This document shows, one piece after another, positions 22,556 through 34,391 of a stretch of 64,000 nucleotides of DNA. The notes beneath the pieces were generated by a model, which was not told the DNA's origin, made no database searches, and worked only from the letters and a program-made list of their open reading frames with translations. Origin of the DNA: Diphasiastrum complanatum (Eukaryota > Streptophyta > Lycopodiopsida > Lycopodiales > Lycopodiaceae); assembly GCA_029204225.1 (NCBI GenBank), contig CM055102.1:7032994-7096993 (forward strand), given 5' to 3'. Numbering within the stretch: position 1 is the first letter of the stretch; every line of letters begins with the position of its first letter. Position numbers and translations under genes: made by a program.

Positions 22556-23840
22556 TGTACAGGGAGTGTACACAGTACAGTGTCGTCGTTGAAAAGAGCT
22601 TCGGGAGAACTGTCTTTTGAGAGTTCGGGGTTTTACGGCGGGTTGAAGACGGAAAGAGAAGCACTGGTGCATGGTTTCTAATTTATAGAGGCTTGCTAAG
22701 CTCAGCAGAAGGATTATTAGCCTGTGCATAGCATCAGACAGGGAAAAATTTGGTGAAAGATTGACAATTTCGAAGCCAGCTGAAAATTGAAACCGGACTT
22801 GGGGTTATGGTTTTTATACATAACTGGTGATTTCTTTGCTGTTTGTGCACCGTTTTGGATGCCGTAAGGACAGGAAGGAAGCTAATCACACTGTCAATCA
22901 GCCATGGAGAGATTCTGAGGTTTATGTCAGAGATTTGTCTCCAGACAGTTAACCTAGCATATTTGCGGTAAAAAGGTGAGAAAGCCACTTTGTCAACCGT
23001 TTCTCCATGGAATTTTCTGACTGAACATTCGAAAGTCATGGATTCAGTAGGGCGGCCCTGCTCCAGGCCTCAGATCATGCTCAAAACGATCCACAAGAGA
23101 GCTTGATCCGATCTTTTTGAGGGAAGGGAGGCGCGGCAGCAGGCAGGGAAGTCGCGGGCAGTTCACGCGCCCAACGCGATGAAGAACTTAGTGTATCGAA
23201 GTTCTTAGCGTATGCAGGAGTTTGGTTCGACGCCCAGATGTACTTTGAACCTGTAGATGAGGTGTCAAGTGAATCAACGGTCCAGAATCTGTGATGGGAG
23301 AGAAATTTGAACCACAAGATTTGGTTCAGCCATTGGATGAGCTTTAAATAGGGTCCTGAAAAATTGAAGTGCATTCTAGCCTTCAACTTCATCAAAAATT
23401 TTCATACTGAAAGTTGAGTTGGGTCCCTTCACAAGTAAAGAGTGAAGTTTCTTCAAAGTGAAGAAACAGTTCAAAAGCTAGAAAAATCCCTATTTTTGGG
23501 TCCTTTGCCCGTTTTGACCCAAACGAAAGGCTATAACCTCCAAACAAAGGGCACCCGGACTGTACCTGCAAGTACGGTACAACAAAACAGAGCGGTTGCA
23601 GCGGAGAAAGTGTTCGGAGTACGCCAGAAGTAGTCTCACCATTCCACTGGGCACGTTGTTGGGAATTGACGACTGAGTGCATTTTGGAAGGCGACGCCGA
23701 TTTGGCTTTCAAATTGGTGGAAAAGCGGTGAGTGGCCTAGTAAGAAAAAAAGTGCAGGTCATTATTTTCAACTTCTGACATCACTGTTGGCCTTGACATA
23801 CTGTTCTTAGCCTAAGACAGAAGTTTTAAGTAGTTTTACG

Positions 23841-26800
23841 ATGGCAAACATGGGAGAGTCCATTTTGAGTGAAAGTAGCAAATTGGACGGGATTTCCAAC
23901 TATGCAGTGTGGAAATTTAAAATGAAAAACATACTGATGGAGAAAGATGTGTGTGAAGTCGTCACAGGTGATGAGAGAAGGCTGCCAAATGAAGCAGACA
24001 TCAAAGTGCTCGACAAAAAGATGAGGAAAGCTTTGACCTTCATTAACTTGTCAGTGAAGGATCACATCATTACCCACATTTGTGATGCTATTACACCCAG
24101 ACAGGCATGGGATGTGCTAAAGGAGCAGTTCGAGATGTCAAATCCATCAAGAATCATGTTTCTAAAGTCAAAGTTGAATAGTGCCCGCATGGAGCAAGGA
24201 GAGCACATTCAGACGTACATGACCAGAATCAAGACAATGAGAGATGAACTGCATTCTATTGGAGAACGCATACGTGATGTGGAGCTGGTGCATAATGCAT
24301 TATGCGGCATTGCAGAACCCTATCAGATGTTTGTGAGCAAAATAGCATCAAGAGAAAGATTGCCAACCTTTGACGAGCTCACAAGAATCTTGATGCAGGA
24401 AGAGCAACGACGAGAAATGGTGAAAGCTAGGCGTCAAAATATTGATCATAAGGCACTTGCGACACGCCAAAAACAAGGCAAGGGCAAGGGCAAGAAGAAG
24501 ACTAAACAGCAATTTGCCAAGTCTCAGGAGGATGAGGGATCTTCAAACAAAACTAAGAAGAAAGGCAAGTGCTTCCATTGTGGTAAAAAGGGCCACTGGA
24601 AGAGTGAATGTCGCAAATTCCTGGTGGAACAAGGCAAGGGGAAACCAAAACAAGCAGGTAACCTTGTTGATGAGGGTGAAACTGAAGACTCTAGCATCTT
24701 CATATCTGCATTGTCATCTAATCAAGTTGATCTAGCATGGTATATTGACTCAGGAGCCACAAGACACATGACAGGTAACAAGAACTGGTTCAATAGTTTG
24801 AAGGCGTTGGATAATGGAACATCTGTTTCACAAGCAAATGGTGAGGTGTGCATGATCAAGGGGATAGGCACAGTTTCAATCCAACTGCCTGACGGCAAAA
24901 GCAGGATGATCAGGGAGGTACTTTACGTAGCAAGTTTGAAGAAAAATCTACTTTCTGTTGGAGTCATTACTGATCAAAAGTTGATAGTAGAATTCGCCCA
25001 TGATCGTTGCTTTGTGAAGGATGCGAAGCAAAAGTTCAAAGTTATTGCGAATGGAATAAGAGAGCCCAATACAAAATTGTACAGGTTGAATGCCACAATC
25101 AAGGGGCAACATGGACTTGTATCATCCGTTCCTTCGCAAACTGAGTTGTGGCACAAGAGGCTTGGTCACTTGAACTTGGGAAGCCTCAGTTTGATGAGAA
25201 AATTGGACATGGTAACAGGACTGCCTACAATAGAAGATCACTTGAAATCGATGTGCGAATCTTGTATATATGGGAAGCAGCATCGAGAGAAGTTCAATAA
25301 AGGGGGTGTTGCAAGAGCAAAGAACATCCTGGATTTAATCCACATAGATTTATGCGGGCCCATGAGGACCATGTCCTTAGGAAAAGCCTTCTATTTCATG
25401 ACCTTTATTGATGATATGTCACGTAAGACGTGGATCTACTTCTTGAAGAAGAAATCAGATGCTTTTGATAACTTTAAGAACTTCAAAAACTTGGTCGAAA
25501 ATCAGACAGGTAAGAAGATCAAAGTCCTAAGATCAGATAGTGGAGGTGAGTATAAGTCTAATGACTTCAATGATCTTTGTGATCAATGTGGGATTAAAAG
25601 ACAATTTACGCAAGCTCATACTCCTGCCCTCAATGGTGTAGCTGAGCGCAAAAATCGTACGATTGTGGAAAGTGCCAGATCTATGCTAGCTGAGATGAAA
25701 TTACCAAAAGATTTTTGGTCAGAAGCATGTAGCACGACAGTCTATCTTCAAAATAGAAGTCCTACCATTGCCATACCAAAAATTACACCTGAGGAAGCAT
25801 TCACAAAGAAGAAGCCAAAGGTGAACCACTTGCGAATCTTTGGATGTAAGGCCTTTGTACATATTTCTAAAGAAGAAAGACGTAAACTTGATGTAAAAGC
25901 TATCAAGTGCATATTTCTAGGATATGATGATCGCGTGAATCCAGTCAAAAACAAAATCCATATAGGCCGAGATGTTATCTTTGATGAATCCAAGATGTAT
26001 AAAGACGAAAATGCTGAGAAGATAGACACATCCAGTAGGAAAAATGGCATAGTGAGGATACCACCTGATGATGATCCATTCATTGACCTTCTGAGTGATG
26101 AACATGAGGATACATCTCAAGATACTACTACTGAACCTCAAGAAACAGGTTGGAGAGGTAGGGACAAACCTTTTGGTGCAAGAAGGATTAAAATTGCAGG
26201 TGACTACCGCAAGGAGAAGGATGTACCGTGGGATACATTTTCACCAGGAAACCGATCACCTGACAGAAAGCTTCCTAAGTGGTTTGAGAGATTGATGGAA
26301 AGCCGCGATATAGATGACTTTCCAGGATCATCTAACCAGGGAGAGCTACGAAGATCAACAAGAGAGAAGATACTACCTGAAAGGTATGAAGCAAATTATG
26401 CTCTGTTATCCAGCATTATTCAAAACAAAGAACCTTCGACTTATGGTGAAGCGAAGGATGATGACATTTGGATCAAAGCCATGGGAGAGGAGATGGAGTC
26501 AATTGCTAGGCATAACACATGGGACTTAGTAGAACCACCAGTTGGCAAGAAACCCATTGGTTGCAAATGGGTATATAGAACTAAGTATCATGCAGATGGA
26601 AGCATAGCAAAGCACAAAGCAAGATTGGTAATCAAAGGGTACGCACAAAATAAAGGCATTGACTATGAGGAGAACTTTGCGCCGGTGTGTAAGCGGAATA
26701 CTCTACGTCTACTTATTGCTTTAGCTTCACATTTTGGTTGGCCTTTGCATCAGATGGATGTGAAATCTGCTTTTCTAAATGGTGAGTTAGAAGAAGAAGT

Positions 26801-27962
26801 GTTCATGGATCAACCTGAAGGCTTTGTAACGAAAGGATAGGAAAATAAAGTATGTCGCTTGAAGAAAGCGCTTTATGGTCTTAAACAAGCACCACGTGCG
26901 TGGTATAGTAGGATTGATGCCTACTTTTGTTCAAAGGGGATGGTGAGAACACATTCTGATCCAAATCTATATGTCTTATGCTTTGATGGTATGGTTGCTT
27001 TGATTGCTCTTTATGTTGATAACTTGATTATTACGGGAAATAATCAAGAGATGATAGACATAATCAAAAAAGACCTCATGAAACAATTTGAGATGATGGA
27101 TCTCAGCCTGATGCATTACTACCTTGTAGTAGAAGTGTGGCAAAAAGGACATGAAGTGGGTTTAACACAGTTGAAATATGTCAAAGAGTTACTACACAGG
27201 TTTAGGTCACAGGATTGCACACCAGTAAACACTCCTATTGAACCAGGTAAAAAGATTTCTAAGCTTGATGAATCATAGTCATTTGATGCTATGCTATATA
27301 GACAGTTAGTAGGGAGCTTGATTTACCTTACCACAACTAGACCAGATATATGCTATGTTGTTGGCATTGTAAGTCAGTTTATGGCAGCACCTACGGAAAC
27401 GCATTGGAAAGCAGCTAAACGCATTTTGCGTTATGTGAAAGGCACATCAGAGTATGGCTTGATTTACAGGAAGCGTGATGGTTTACCTGAGTTGTGTGGC
27501 TATGTGGATGCGGACTGGGGAGGTGACTATGATGATCGTAGATCCACCACAGGATATATATTCCAGTTTTGTGGTAATTGCTTTTCCTAGTCTAGTAAGA
27601 AGCAAAGTACAATTGCTCTTTCCACCACAGAAACAGAGTATAAGGCAATGTGTAGTGCTGCAAAAGAAGCAATATGATTGAGACAAATCTTGGAAGAGAT
27701 TGGCATGAAGCAGAAAAATCCCACAACTTTACATAGCGACAGTCAGAGTGGCATTCATCTAGCAAAGAATCTAGTGTTCCATGCGAGAACTAAACACATT
27801 GAGATTCAATATCACTTCATACGTGAAAGACTGCTAAGTCGTGAAATTCATGTTGTTCATTGTAGCACAGAAGAACAACTAGCTGATATTTTCACTAAGC
27901 AACTTACTGGAGAGAAGTTTGATAAGTTTAGATCAAAACTTTCTGTATTTAAAGTTTGTTGA
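23841..27962 (+). pseudogene. Copia gag-pol polyprotein with four in-frame stops
   Basis: The first 999 codons are open (23841-26840). They encode a UBN2-type Gag, a zinc knuckle CFHCGKKGHWKSEC (about residues 244-257), the protease motif DSGATRHM (303), integrase with HKRLGH and C-x-x-C, FIDDMSRKTW and LRSDSGGEY, NGVAERKNR, and the start of reverse transcriptase. A stop at 26838 (KG-TAG-ENKVC) precedes LKKALYGLKQAPRAWYS. Further stops occur at 27277, 27588 (CFS-TAG-SSKKQ, normally tryptophan) and 27675 (EAI-TGA-LRQ, normally tryptophan), all in one continuing frame. The RT active site reads YVDN instead of YVDD. The RNase H end (KHIEIQYHFIRE, LADIFTKQL) is intact. The stops fit C-to-T or G-to-A changes. 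It cannot transpose on its own. Confidence 0.92.
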
Positions 27963-28015
27963 CTTTAAAGCTATGTATATGACTGTATAAAAAGTGACTC
28001 TACTTAAAGGGAGAG

Positions 28016-28290
28016 AGTTAGAATTAAAGTTAGAACCACTGTGTGACTGTAAGTGGGTCCTATCAGTGGATAAGGATCAGTTGGCCTCGCCATGAGGCAA
28101 GTCGATGGGACACGCGTCCCGCCAACGGCAACCTGGGTCATGCATGGGTTGCCTGAGTGAACAACTATATGTACAGTGTAATTTCATTTTGAGAAATACA
28201 GTTGCTATGTGAGCTTGCTGAGGAGAGTGATTTTCTGTCTATGTTATTGTGTAGCATGATCTGTGTTTCTGTGCAAAGCAAATTCTAAGT
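28016..28290 (+). repeat. 3' LTR of the inactivated copia element
   Basis: 275 bp, preceded by the purine tract AAAGGGAGAG and followed by the target duplication GGAAG. Same AGTTAG...CTAAGT termini as the 5' copy. Confidence 0.88.
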
Positions 28291-28309
28291 GGAAGGGGGT
28301 GTTGTACTT

Positions 28310-31300
28310 CTTAAATTTTGATGTTAGAATAACTAAGTTCATGATTGGGAGTCCCAATATAGAGCTAGTGATCTAAAGACAAAAGAGACGTCTTAGAGTG
28401 ATTAAATCATAGAACAATTGCTAATGGATTTTGTGAAGGTGCATGTTTTTTAATCTTTTAGTTGGAATAGGGTAAATGAGTTCTATTGGTTTAAGTAAAA
28501 CCTGGGAAAAAAAAACTTTTACTCATTAAAGAGTGGCTAGTTTAGGACTGGTTAAGGGAGCTTGGTATGCATTTCCATGAAAGCCCCCTCATTAAAAGCT
28601 AGTTTACTATACTACTTAGATATGACTTAGCTATGATTCAATAAAATCATTTGGATCTACAATAATTAATCTATGAGTTGTTAGTTATATACATCTAAAG
28701 GGTGCAGAAGCTTGAACAAGGTTGATCCCCAAAGTTATAACATAAGAGAAGATTTTCAGTGGACAAATAAATGAGGGCATGTCTACTGTTATGGGTTTTG
28801 ACAATCTGTGAGTTATTTGCGAGTTTTCCAAATTCATTCTATCCATGGTTCACCGATTATGTAGCACATGGTGTGCCATGTATTGTTAACTGCATTCTAT
28901 CTCTAACTGCAAGAAGATACTGACTAAATACAAAAATTTCAATGGATTTTAATGTAAACAAACACGTTGCTTTTGAGGACCTCAACGTGAGACAACTTTG
29001 GAAGTGACATTGGTTGTCTCCACTCTATAATACTAATAATCCTCTCAATGTCTCTTGATAGATGTCATGACAATCTCTAGCACATCGTTCGTCTGTGGTA
29101 TTGTGTCCACTTTTCTTTTTATCGTTTTGGTCACGTATTAAAATTAGCTTTTCATTTTCTAGTACCACAAAAGGCTTGGATGCCATAGCATGGGCCACTG
29201 TATCATGTGAATCATTCACAACCATTCAACTTTCTCATGTAAAACAAATTGTATAGTCTATGTGATAATGCAAGTACCAAACTGTGTAGTCTATATGGCA
29301 ATTCAGGTATCAAACCATTATCGTCCTAAACAATATCCACTTTTAAAATATTAAGTTGTAATTTTGTGAAATATATTACATGTTTAATAGGTTGAAAAGT
29401 TCAGATTATAAAATAGAAAAGATATTTTGACATATTTGAGAACCAATTTTGAGTTAAAACATTATTTCAGAATATTTTTTGTTGTTTCCAAACATAGCAC
29501 GCCGTTGTGCTAAGTGAAATAGTTAGAAAACAAAAATTTACTGTAACAACCTTCAAAGATAGTAGCACATCGGTGTGCTAAAATAGAAAAATTGGCTGAA
29601 TCACTTGGCATGCCGGCGTGCTAATTGATTCAGCCAGAATTTTTTTTTCTTGTCTGAATCACTTAGCACGTCGACGTGCCAAGTGATTCATCCAAAAGCA
29701 AAATCCTTTTTTTTAGCATGCCGGTGTGACATATAAAAATAATAATGTAACTTGAAAATTTTGTTATTTTGGAATTTCATTATGGAATTTTTAACTATGT
29801 GCCAAACCACAATTCTTATTAATAAACATTCAAGTAGTGGCATTAAAAAGGTAGCACACCATGTGCTATCTTTTTATTGACTCATGGAAAAAAGGAAACT
29901 CGCAAAATGCCAAGCCTCTACTTTTATGAGAGACTAAAGAGACATAATTCATCTGGTAAGTGTCATGCCCACAATTGGACTAATGTTGAACCTACATATC
30001 GTAAGGAGGTCAGTAGGCCTATCTCAACCCGTAAATTAGTTATGATCATGATGGTTTGGGGCCCTCACAGTATCAAAAATTATAATTAATGGTTTAAAGT
30101 CCTAAAACTCATGATGGTAGATTTATATGCAACTAGTAATGACTCATAGATAATTGGCTGATGTGGCCCAGTTATAGGCTATTGATGTGTCTCAATGACG
30201 TGTCCCATATCACTCCTAGTTGGCATAGAGCCTTGGAGGGTACAAGTATACCCATAGGCCTCTCTTGGAGCAAAGCTTGAATTGTGAATTTTAGCTACAT
30301 GCTACTAGTGTGATATCTCTCCTATTTATTAAGTCACATGGTAAAACCATTGCTAGTGGATTTCATGAAGGTGCATCCTTTTTAATTTTTTTAGTTGGAA
30401 TAGGGTAAGAGAGTTCTATTAGAGTGAAATCTGGAAAAAAAGGAAGAAGAAGAGACATGGTAGAACCTTTACTCATTAAAGAGTGACTAGTTTAGGATAG
30501 TTAAGGGAGTTTGGTATAGATTTCCAAAATAAATCTTAGAAATTACTGTTCCAATTCGATATTAGCTTCAAGTATGATGAGATAAAAACATGTGAATCTA
30601 CAATATTGAATCTATAGATGTAATCACCTAGAAGTACATACTTAAGTCCAAAGTAGAATGTTGAATAGGGTTGATCTCCAAAGTTTAGACATAAATGATT
30701 GAAAAATAAATGATGGGGTGTTTACTTTCATGAGAGACAAGAGAGCCATAATCCATTTGGAAAGCAGGCCCAATTTGTTTGCAAAAGATAAAGAGTGTGA
30801 CATGATTTTGGAGGCAAAAGATTTTGATTTGCCGCTAAGTACGCTTTTAGTTACGATCAATTTTTTTTGTTGGAAAGTGTGCGCGTGTTTGGGGCCACTT
30901 CTTGGTATATTAACTTAGAATAAGTAGGGTCATGATTGGAAGTCTTGATCTAGTTCTAGGGGACTAAAGACATAAGAGAGGGGTTGATGGTGCTATTGTG
31001 AACAATATGTTGATAAACAAACAACTTTATGATTAATTTAAAAGTAAATGAGATTTTTTTTGAGGTTTTGAATAAGTGTTGATAATAATAAAATGATTAA
31101 TTATGTGATCATGAGTGTGGACTAAAAATCAAATGATTATTATGTCAAATTATTATGCTCTGACAAATTGGAATTACTATCGGTTGAATATAACATGCTA
31201 TCTTATGCATTTATAGACATTATGATGTGTTTATATTCTGAGAAAGTTTTATAATTAAAATTTGGCATTACCCTTAATATGGTATTAATAGGTATAAACA

Positions 31301-31710
31301 ATGTGGGCTAAATTTGCACTTGAAAGGATGTTGAGTACCTTGAGAGCCATGTGGTAGCTTGTTCCTAAAATTTGTTGATAAAGAAGATGCAATTTTATAT
31401 ATGTATGTGTGTTTGCGAAGGTGAATGAATAATCGAACATTGTGGCAAACTTTGATAATATTTTCATAAATGTTACCACAAACAAGATATTTTTTAAATA
31501 TAATAGATAAATAATCAGCGTTCTACATTTTCTAATTCTTCTCTAAATTAGTTCACACATCTACTGATAAGTTCTTCCAATTCTAAGTGATTGTGAGATG
31601 TGTTTGAAATGAAACTTAAGAAATGCAATATCGTATAAAGATGTAATAATTTTGAAAACAAAATATATTGGCCACAATGTATTGTTTTATAACAAAATTA
31701 ATTGTGACAT
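28310..31710. repeat. Dispersed repeat copies in AT-rich DNA
   Basis: Segments at 28440-28590 and 30370-30530 are related (TTAGTTGGAATAGGGTAA, TTACTCATTAAAGAGTG, GCTAGTTTAGGA). So are 28320-28400 and 30920-30985 (CATGATTGG, GACTAAAGACATAAGAG), and 28700-28790 and 30650-30760. They look like several nested or rearranged copies of one non-coding repeat family. No gene is supported. A palindrome cluster lies inside (29494-29870). Confidence 0.55.
29494..29870. repeat. Cluster of palindromes with TAGCAC/GTGCTA arms
   Basis: Palindromic sites of the form TAGCACRYCGRYGTGCTA occur at about 29495-29513, 29563-29580, 29594-29635, 29655-29690, 29710-29730 and 29852-29870. The site at 29655-29690 is a 36-bp near-perfect palindrome centred on GTCGAC; that at 29594-29635 is about 42 bp with a GCCGGC centre. 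No coding sequence overlaps. Their origin is unknown. Confidence 0.75.
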
Positions 31711-31719
31711 GTACATATT

Positions 31720-34260
31720 TTATTCATCATCGCAAGATTCAAATTCATCAGCCAATACATCTTGCAACTCATCTCCACTTAGATGATTTTCATCATCACT
31801 ATAGCAATCAGAATCTCTCTCAATAGTGTCCTCATGCAAAGTCAAATCATTGTTGTCCTCTTCATCATTTGTGTCGGAATCATGAGAATCAATCCTAGGG
31901 TTTTCAAGATCTATAAAATTTGAAGATATTTGTACATCTTCATCGGCTATACTTGTGTTGTCCAAATTTAGATCCACCATTTCATTCTCAACATATGCAT
32001 TTTCAAATACATGTCTTGAGCGTGGCTTGAATTGAACAACATACCACCAATTCTTGTTTAGTCGATCTGGTTGAAAAAATACCTGCACATTTACCAATGT
32101 TAAGATTAGAGATTTGTTATGATCAAATTTTGATTCACAATAAATAGATGTAATGAAAAGTGGTGTAGATGCTTAATATGACATTGGTTACAATCGACAA
32201 AAAGAAAAAAAATTGAAACTCATGCACATGTTCACAATGACAAGGCAACATCAATGTGTCTGAAAAGTCCATGCTTAAAGTCTTGGTTGAATCGATAGCA
32301 AAAACTCCACTACGATCCTTTTTTACGGTTGCATTTGATCCTCTATAGTTGATTTTGAATCATTTCACGTCAAACAAAAAATATCTACCTATTTCACCAA
32401 AACACACCACATATATGGCTTGTATGGTTCCTACATACTCAAGCTCGCCAGAAATTGGACTTCGATCTCGAGCACTACTTTGACTTTCTTGATGGAAAGA
32501 TGCCATCACACCACAATCATAGGTTTGTCATTTCTTATCAATTGATTCAATGCGATGATGACAACTATATGCCCACACTGCACTATACTTCCGATACCGC
32601 CACATGTTGATTATAATTAAAACAATAATCAATCATTGTACAAATCAAAATTGTTCACTTAAATAGAGTTATAGACAAACCTTCCAATCACATCCTCTTG
32701 CAAATTCACATTTTGTGTCAGATATGAATTGTCCATTTGATCTTGCTTGTTGGAGTTTATCAATCATCCAGTCTATGGTGCATTGGTTGGGCAACATCAT
32801 GTGAAGGTATAGCTTAACCTCTATGCCTATTGCATCGGTGTCATTTTCTAGTCAAGGCCCTTTTTATTTTCTTGTTCATATAATTCCAACCACTTATCCA
32901 TTACTCCTGAATCATAGAGCAATGAAGGTTAAAAAAAATTCTCTCAGAATAGGTGTCATTTTTTTAAGACTACCCATACCTTGAGGTTTTTCACCTTTCA
33001 CCTCATTGCTTTCCTCATCATGCCATAGTCATGGAGTAGATGGATCTATCTGAGCAAAACTTTGGTAACATGAAATAAAGATTCTTGCACTAACCATTCC
33101 ACTGACATGTGTCCCTTGCCTTGCCTTCTGATGCACAAAATCTTTCAAAACTTTTATGAATCTCTCCAAGAAAAACATCCACTACAAAAAAATTTAGCAC
33201 AATGAGAGCATTATATTATTCATTTAAAAAGAATCACACTACATTTATTGAAACCACTAAAATCAAAATCATGTGCATTATAGCTTGAGTGCACAGGACC
33301 AGCAATACCAACTTCTTGGACCAAGTGCACAAGCAGATGCACCTGTATGTCTAGGATAGAAGTTGGAAAATCCCTCTCAAGCATACATACAGCCTCCACC
33401 ATATCTTCATGTTTTGTTTGCATGTCTATCTCATGAATCTCCTAATCACACATCCATCTACATCATGTTTGTAGTATAACTAGTACATTCATATGATTTT
33501 ATCAAACTTGTATTAGGAAAAAAAACACGCAATTTCATAAGATGTGAACAAAAAAATGTAATCTGACAACGGATGCTAATTTGAAATGGCATCACAAAGT
33601 TGATCAGTTAGACAACCACGAATGCACATTGGAAATATGTAGTCAACAATCTTCAACCAATCATGAGATTTTAGACCATGGAGTTTTCCTTTAACTGTGA
33701 ATGATGTTCGTAGTGAATGAGCAAAACCTATTGGTGTTCTAATCTTGCAAATGACTAACTGTACGTACTTATTCTCTTCTTTTGTAAGAATCCAAAGGGG
33801 TCTTGGAATAGTATGGGTATTTCCATTAGTACTTAATTTTGGCCAATACTCTTTTTTTGTTTTGATTCTTGTAGATCATGTCTGGCAGAAATACTATCTT
33901 TATCGCCCACCAAGTGTTTCCATATTGATTCAGTCACATTTTTTAATATGTGCATAGGATCAGGCAAGTGATTGATCAAAAGGTTATTCCAATATGGTAA
34001 ACAATGAATGGTGGATAGTCTTTTCATACCATTGATAATTGCTTGGTCTCAAATTCATAAATCTGAAGTTTGTGCCAATCTGCAACAAACATTCTCTTTG
34101 GAGACATCCTCGTTTCTGATCTTCCTCCAAAGCCTCTTCCATGAGCATTTCGAAATGGATGATTTTTATCATGCAAGTACTTGCGATGCTTTTTATATAC
34201 AACTTTGTTTAACTGATGTGAGTGTCAATCATCAATATTTGGTCCACAAATGAGACACGC
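31720..34260 (-). pseudogene. CACTA transposase relic, central part through C-terminus
   Basis: Right to left, the segment begins with the region upstream of DUF4218 (34200-33830: HDKNHPF-like motif, then KRLSTIHCLPYWNNLLINH, DPMHILKNVTESIWKHL, ISARHDLQE). At 33700-33590 comes KLHGLKSHDW-like sequence. DUF4218 follows (33423-33220: MLERDFPTSILDIQVHLLVH; WMFFLERF-like text near 33170), then DUF4216 (about 32450-32270, ending CDFS-like text). The acidic tail is at 32097-31720, with FQPDRLNKNWWYVVQFKPRS and then an Asp/Glu-rich end. It is homologous to the 9.9-11.7 kb copy. Many stops and frame changes show it is dead. Only the C-terminal tail remains as a longish open frame (125 codons). Confidence 0.8.
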
Positions 34261-34345
34261 ATGATATCCAACAGTTGTAAAACCTAAAACATCAAATCCA
34301 ATTCATGTTATAAATCGAATTTTTTAAAGAATAAATATTGCATGC

Positions 34346-34347
<2 letters not shown>

Positions 34348-34388
<41 letters not shown>
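34348..34388. repeat. (AT)n microsatellite
   Basis: About 40 bp of alternating AT. Confidence 0.97.

Positions 34389-34389
<1 letters not shown>

Positions 34390-34391
<2 letters not shown>

Larger units (their letters stand above)
22269..28290 (+). mobile_element. Ty1/copia LTR retrotransposon, complete in structure but inactivated
   Basis: Two direct LTRs of 275 bp (22269-22543 and 28016-28290) flank a primer binding site, a gag-pol region and a GA-rich polypurine tract (28006-28015). GGAAG occurs immediately outside both LTRs (22264-22268 and 28291-28295), a 5-bp target duplication. The LTRs differ at about 12 positions by my count, mostly transitions, so the insertion is not recent. The LTRs begin AGTTAGAATT and end AATTCTAAGT, not TG...CA. 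Domain order protease-integrase-RT-RNase H places it in copia. Confidence 0.9.
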
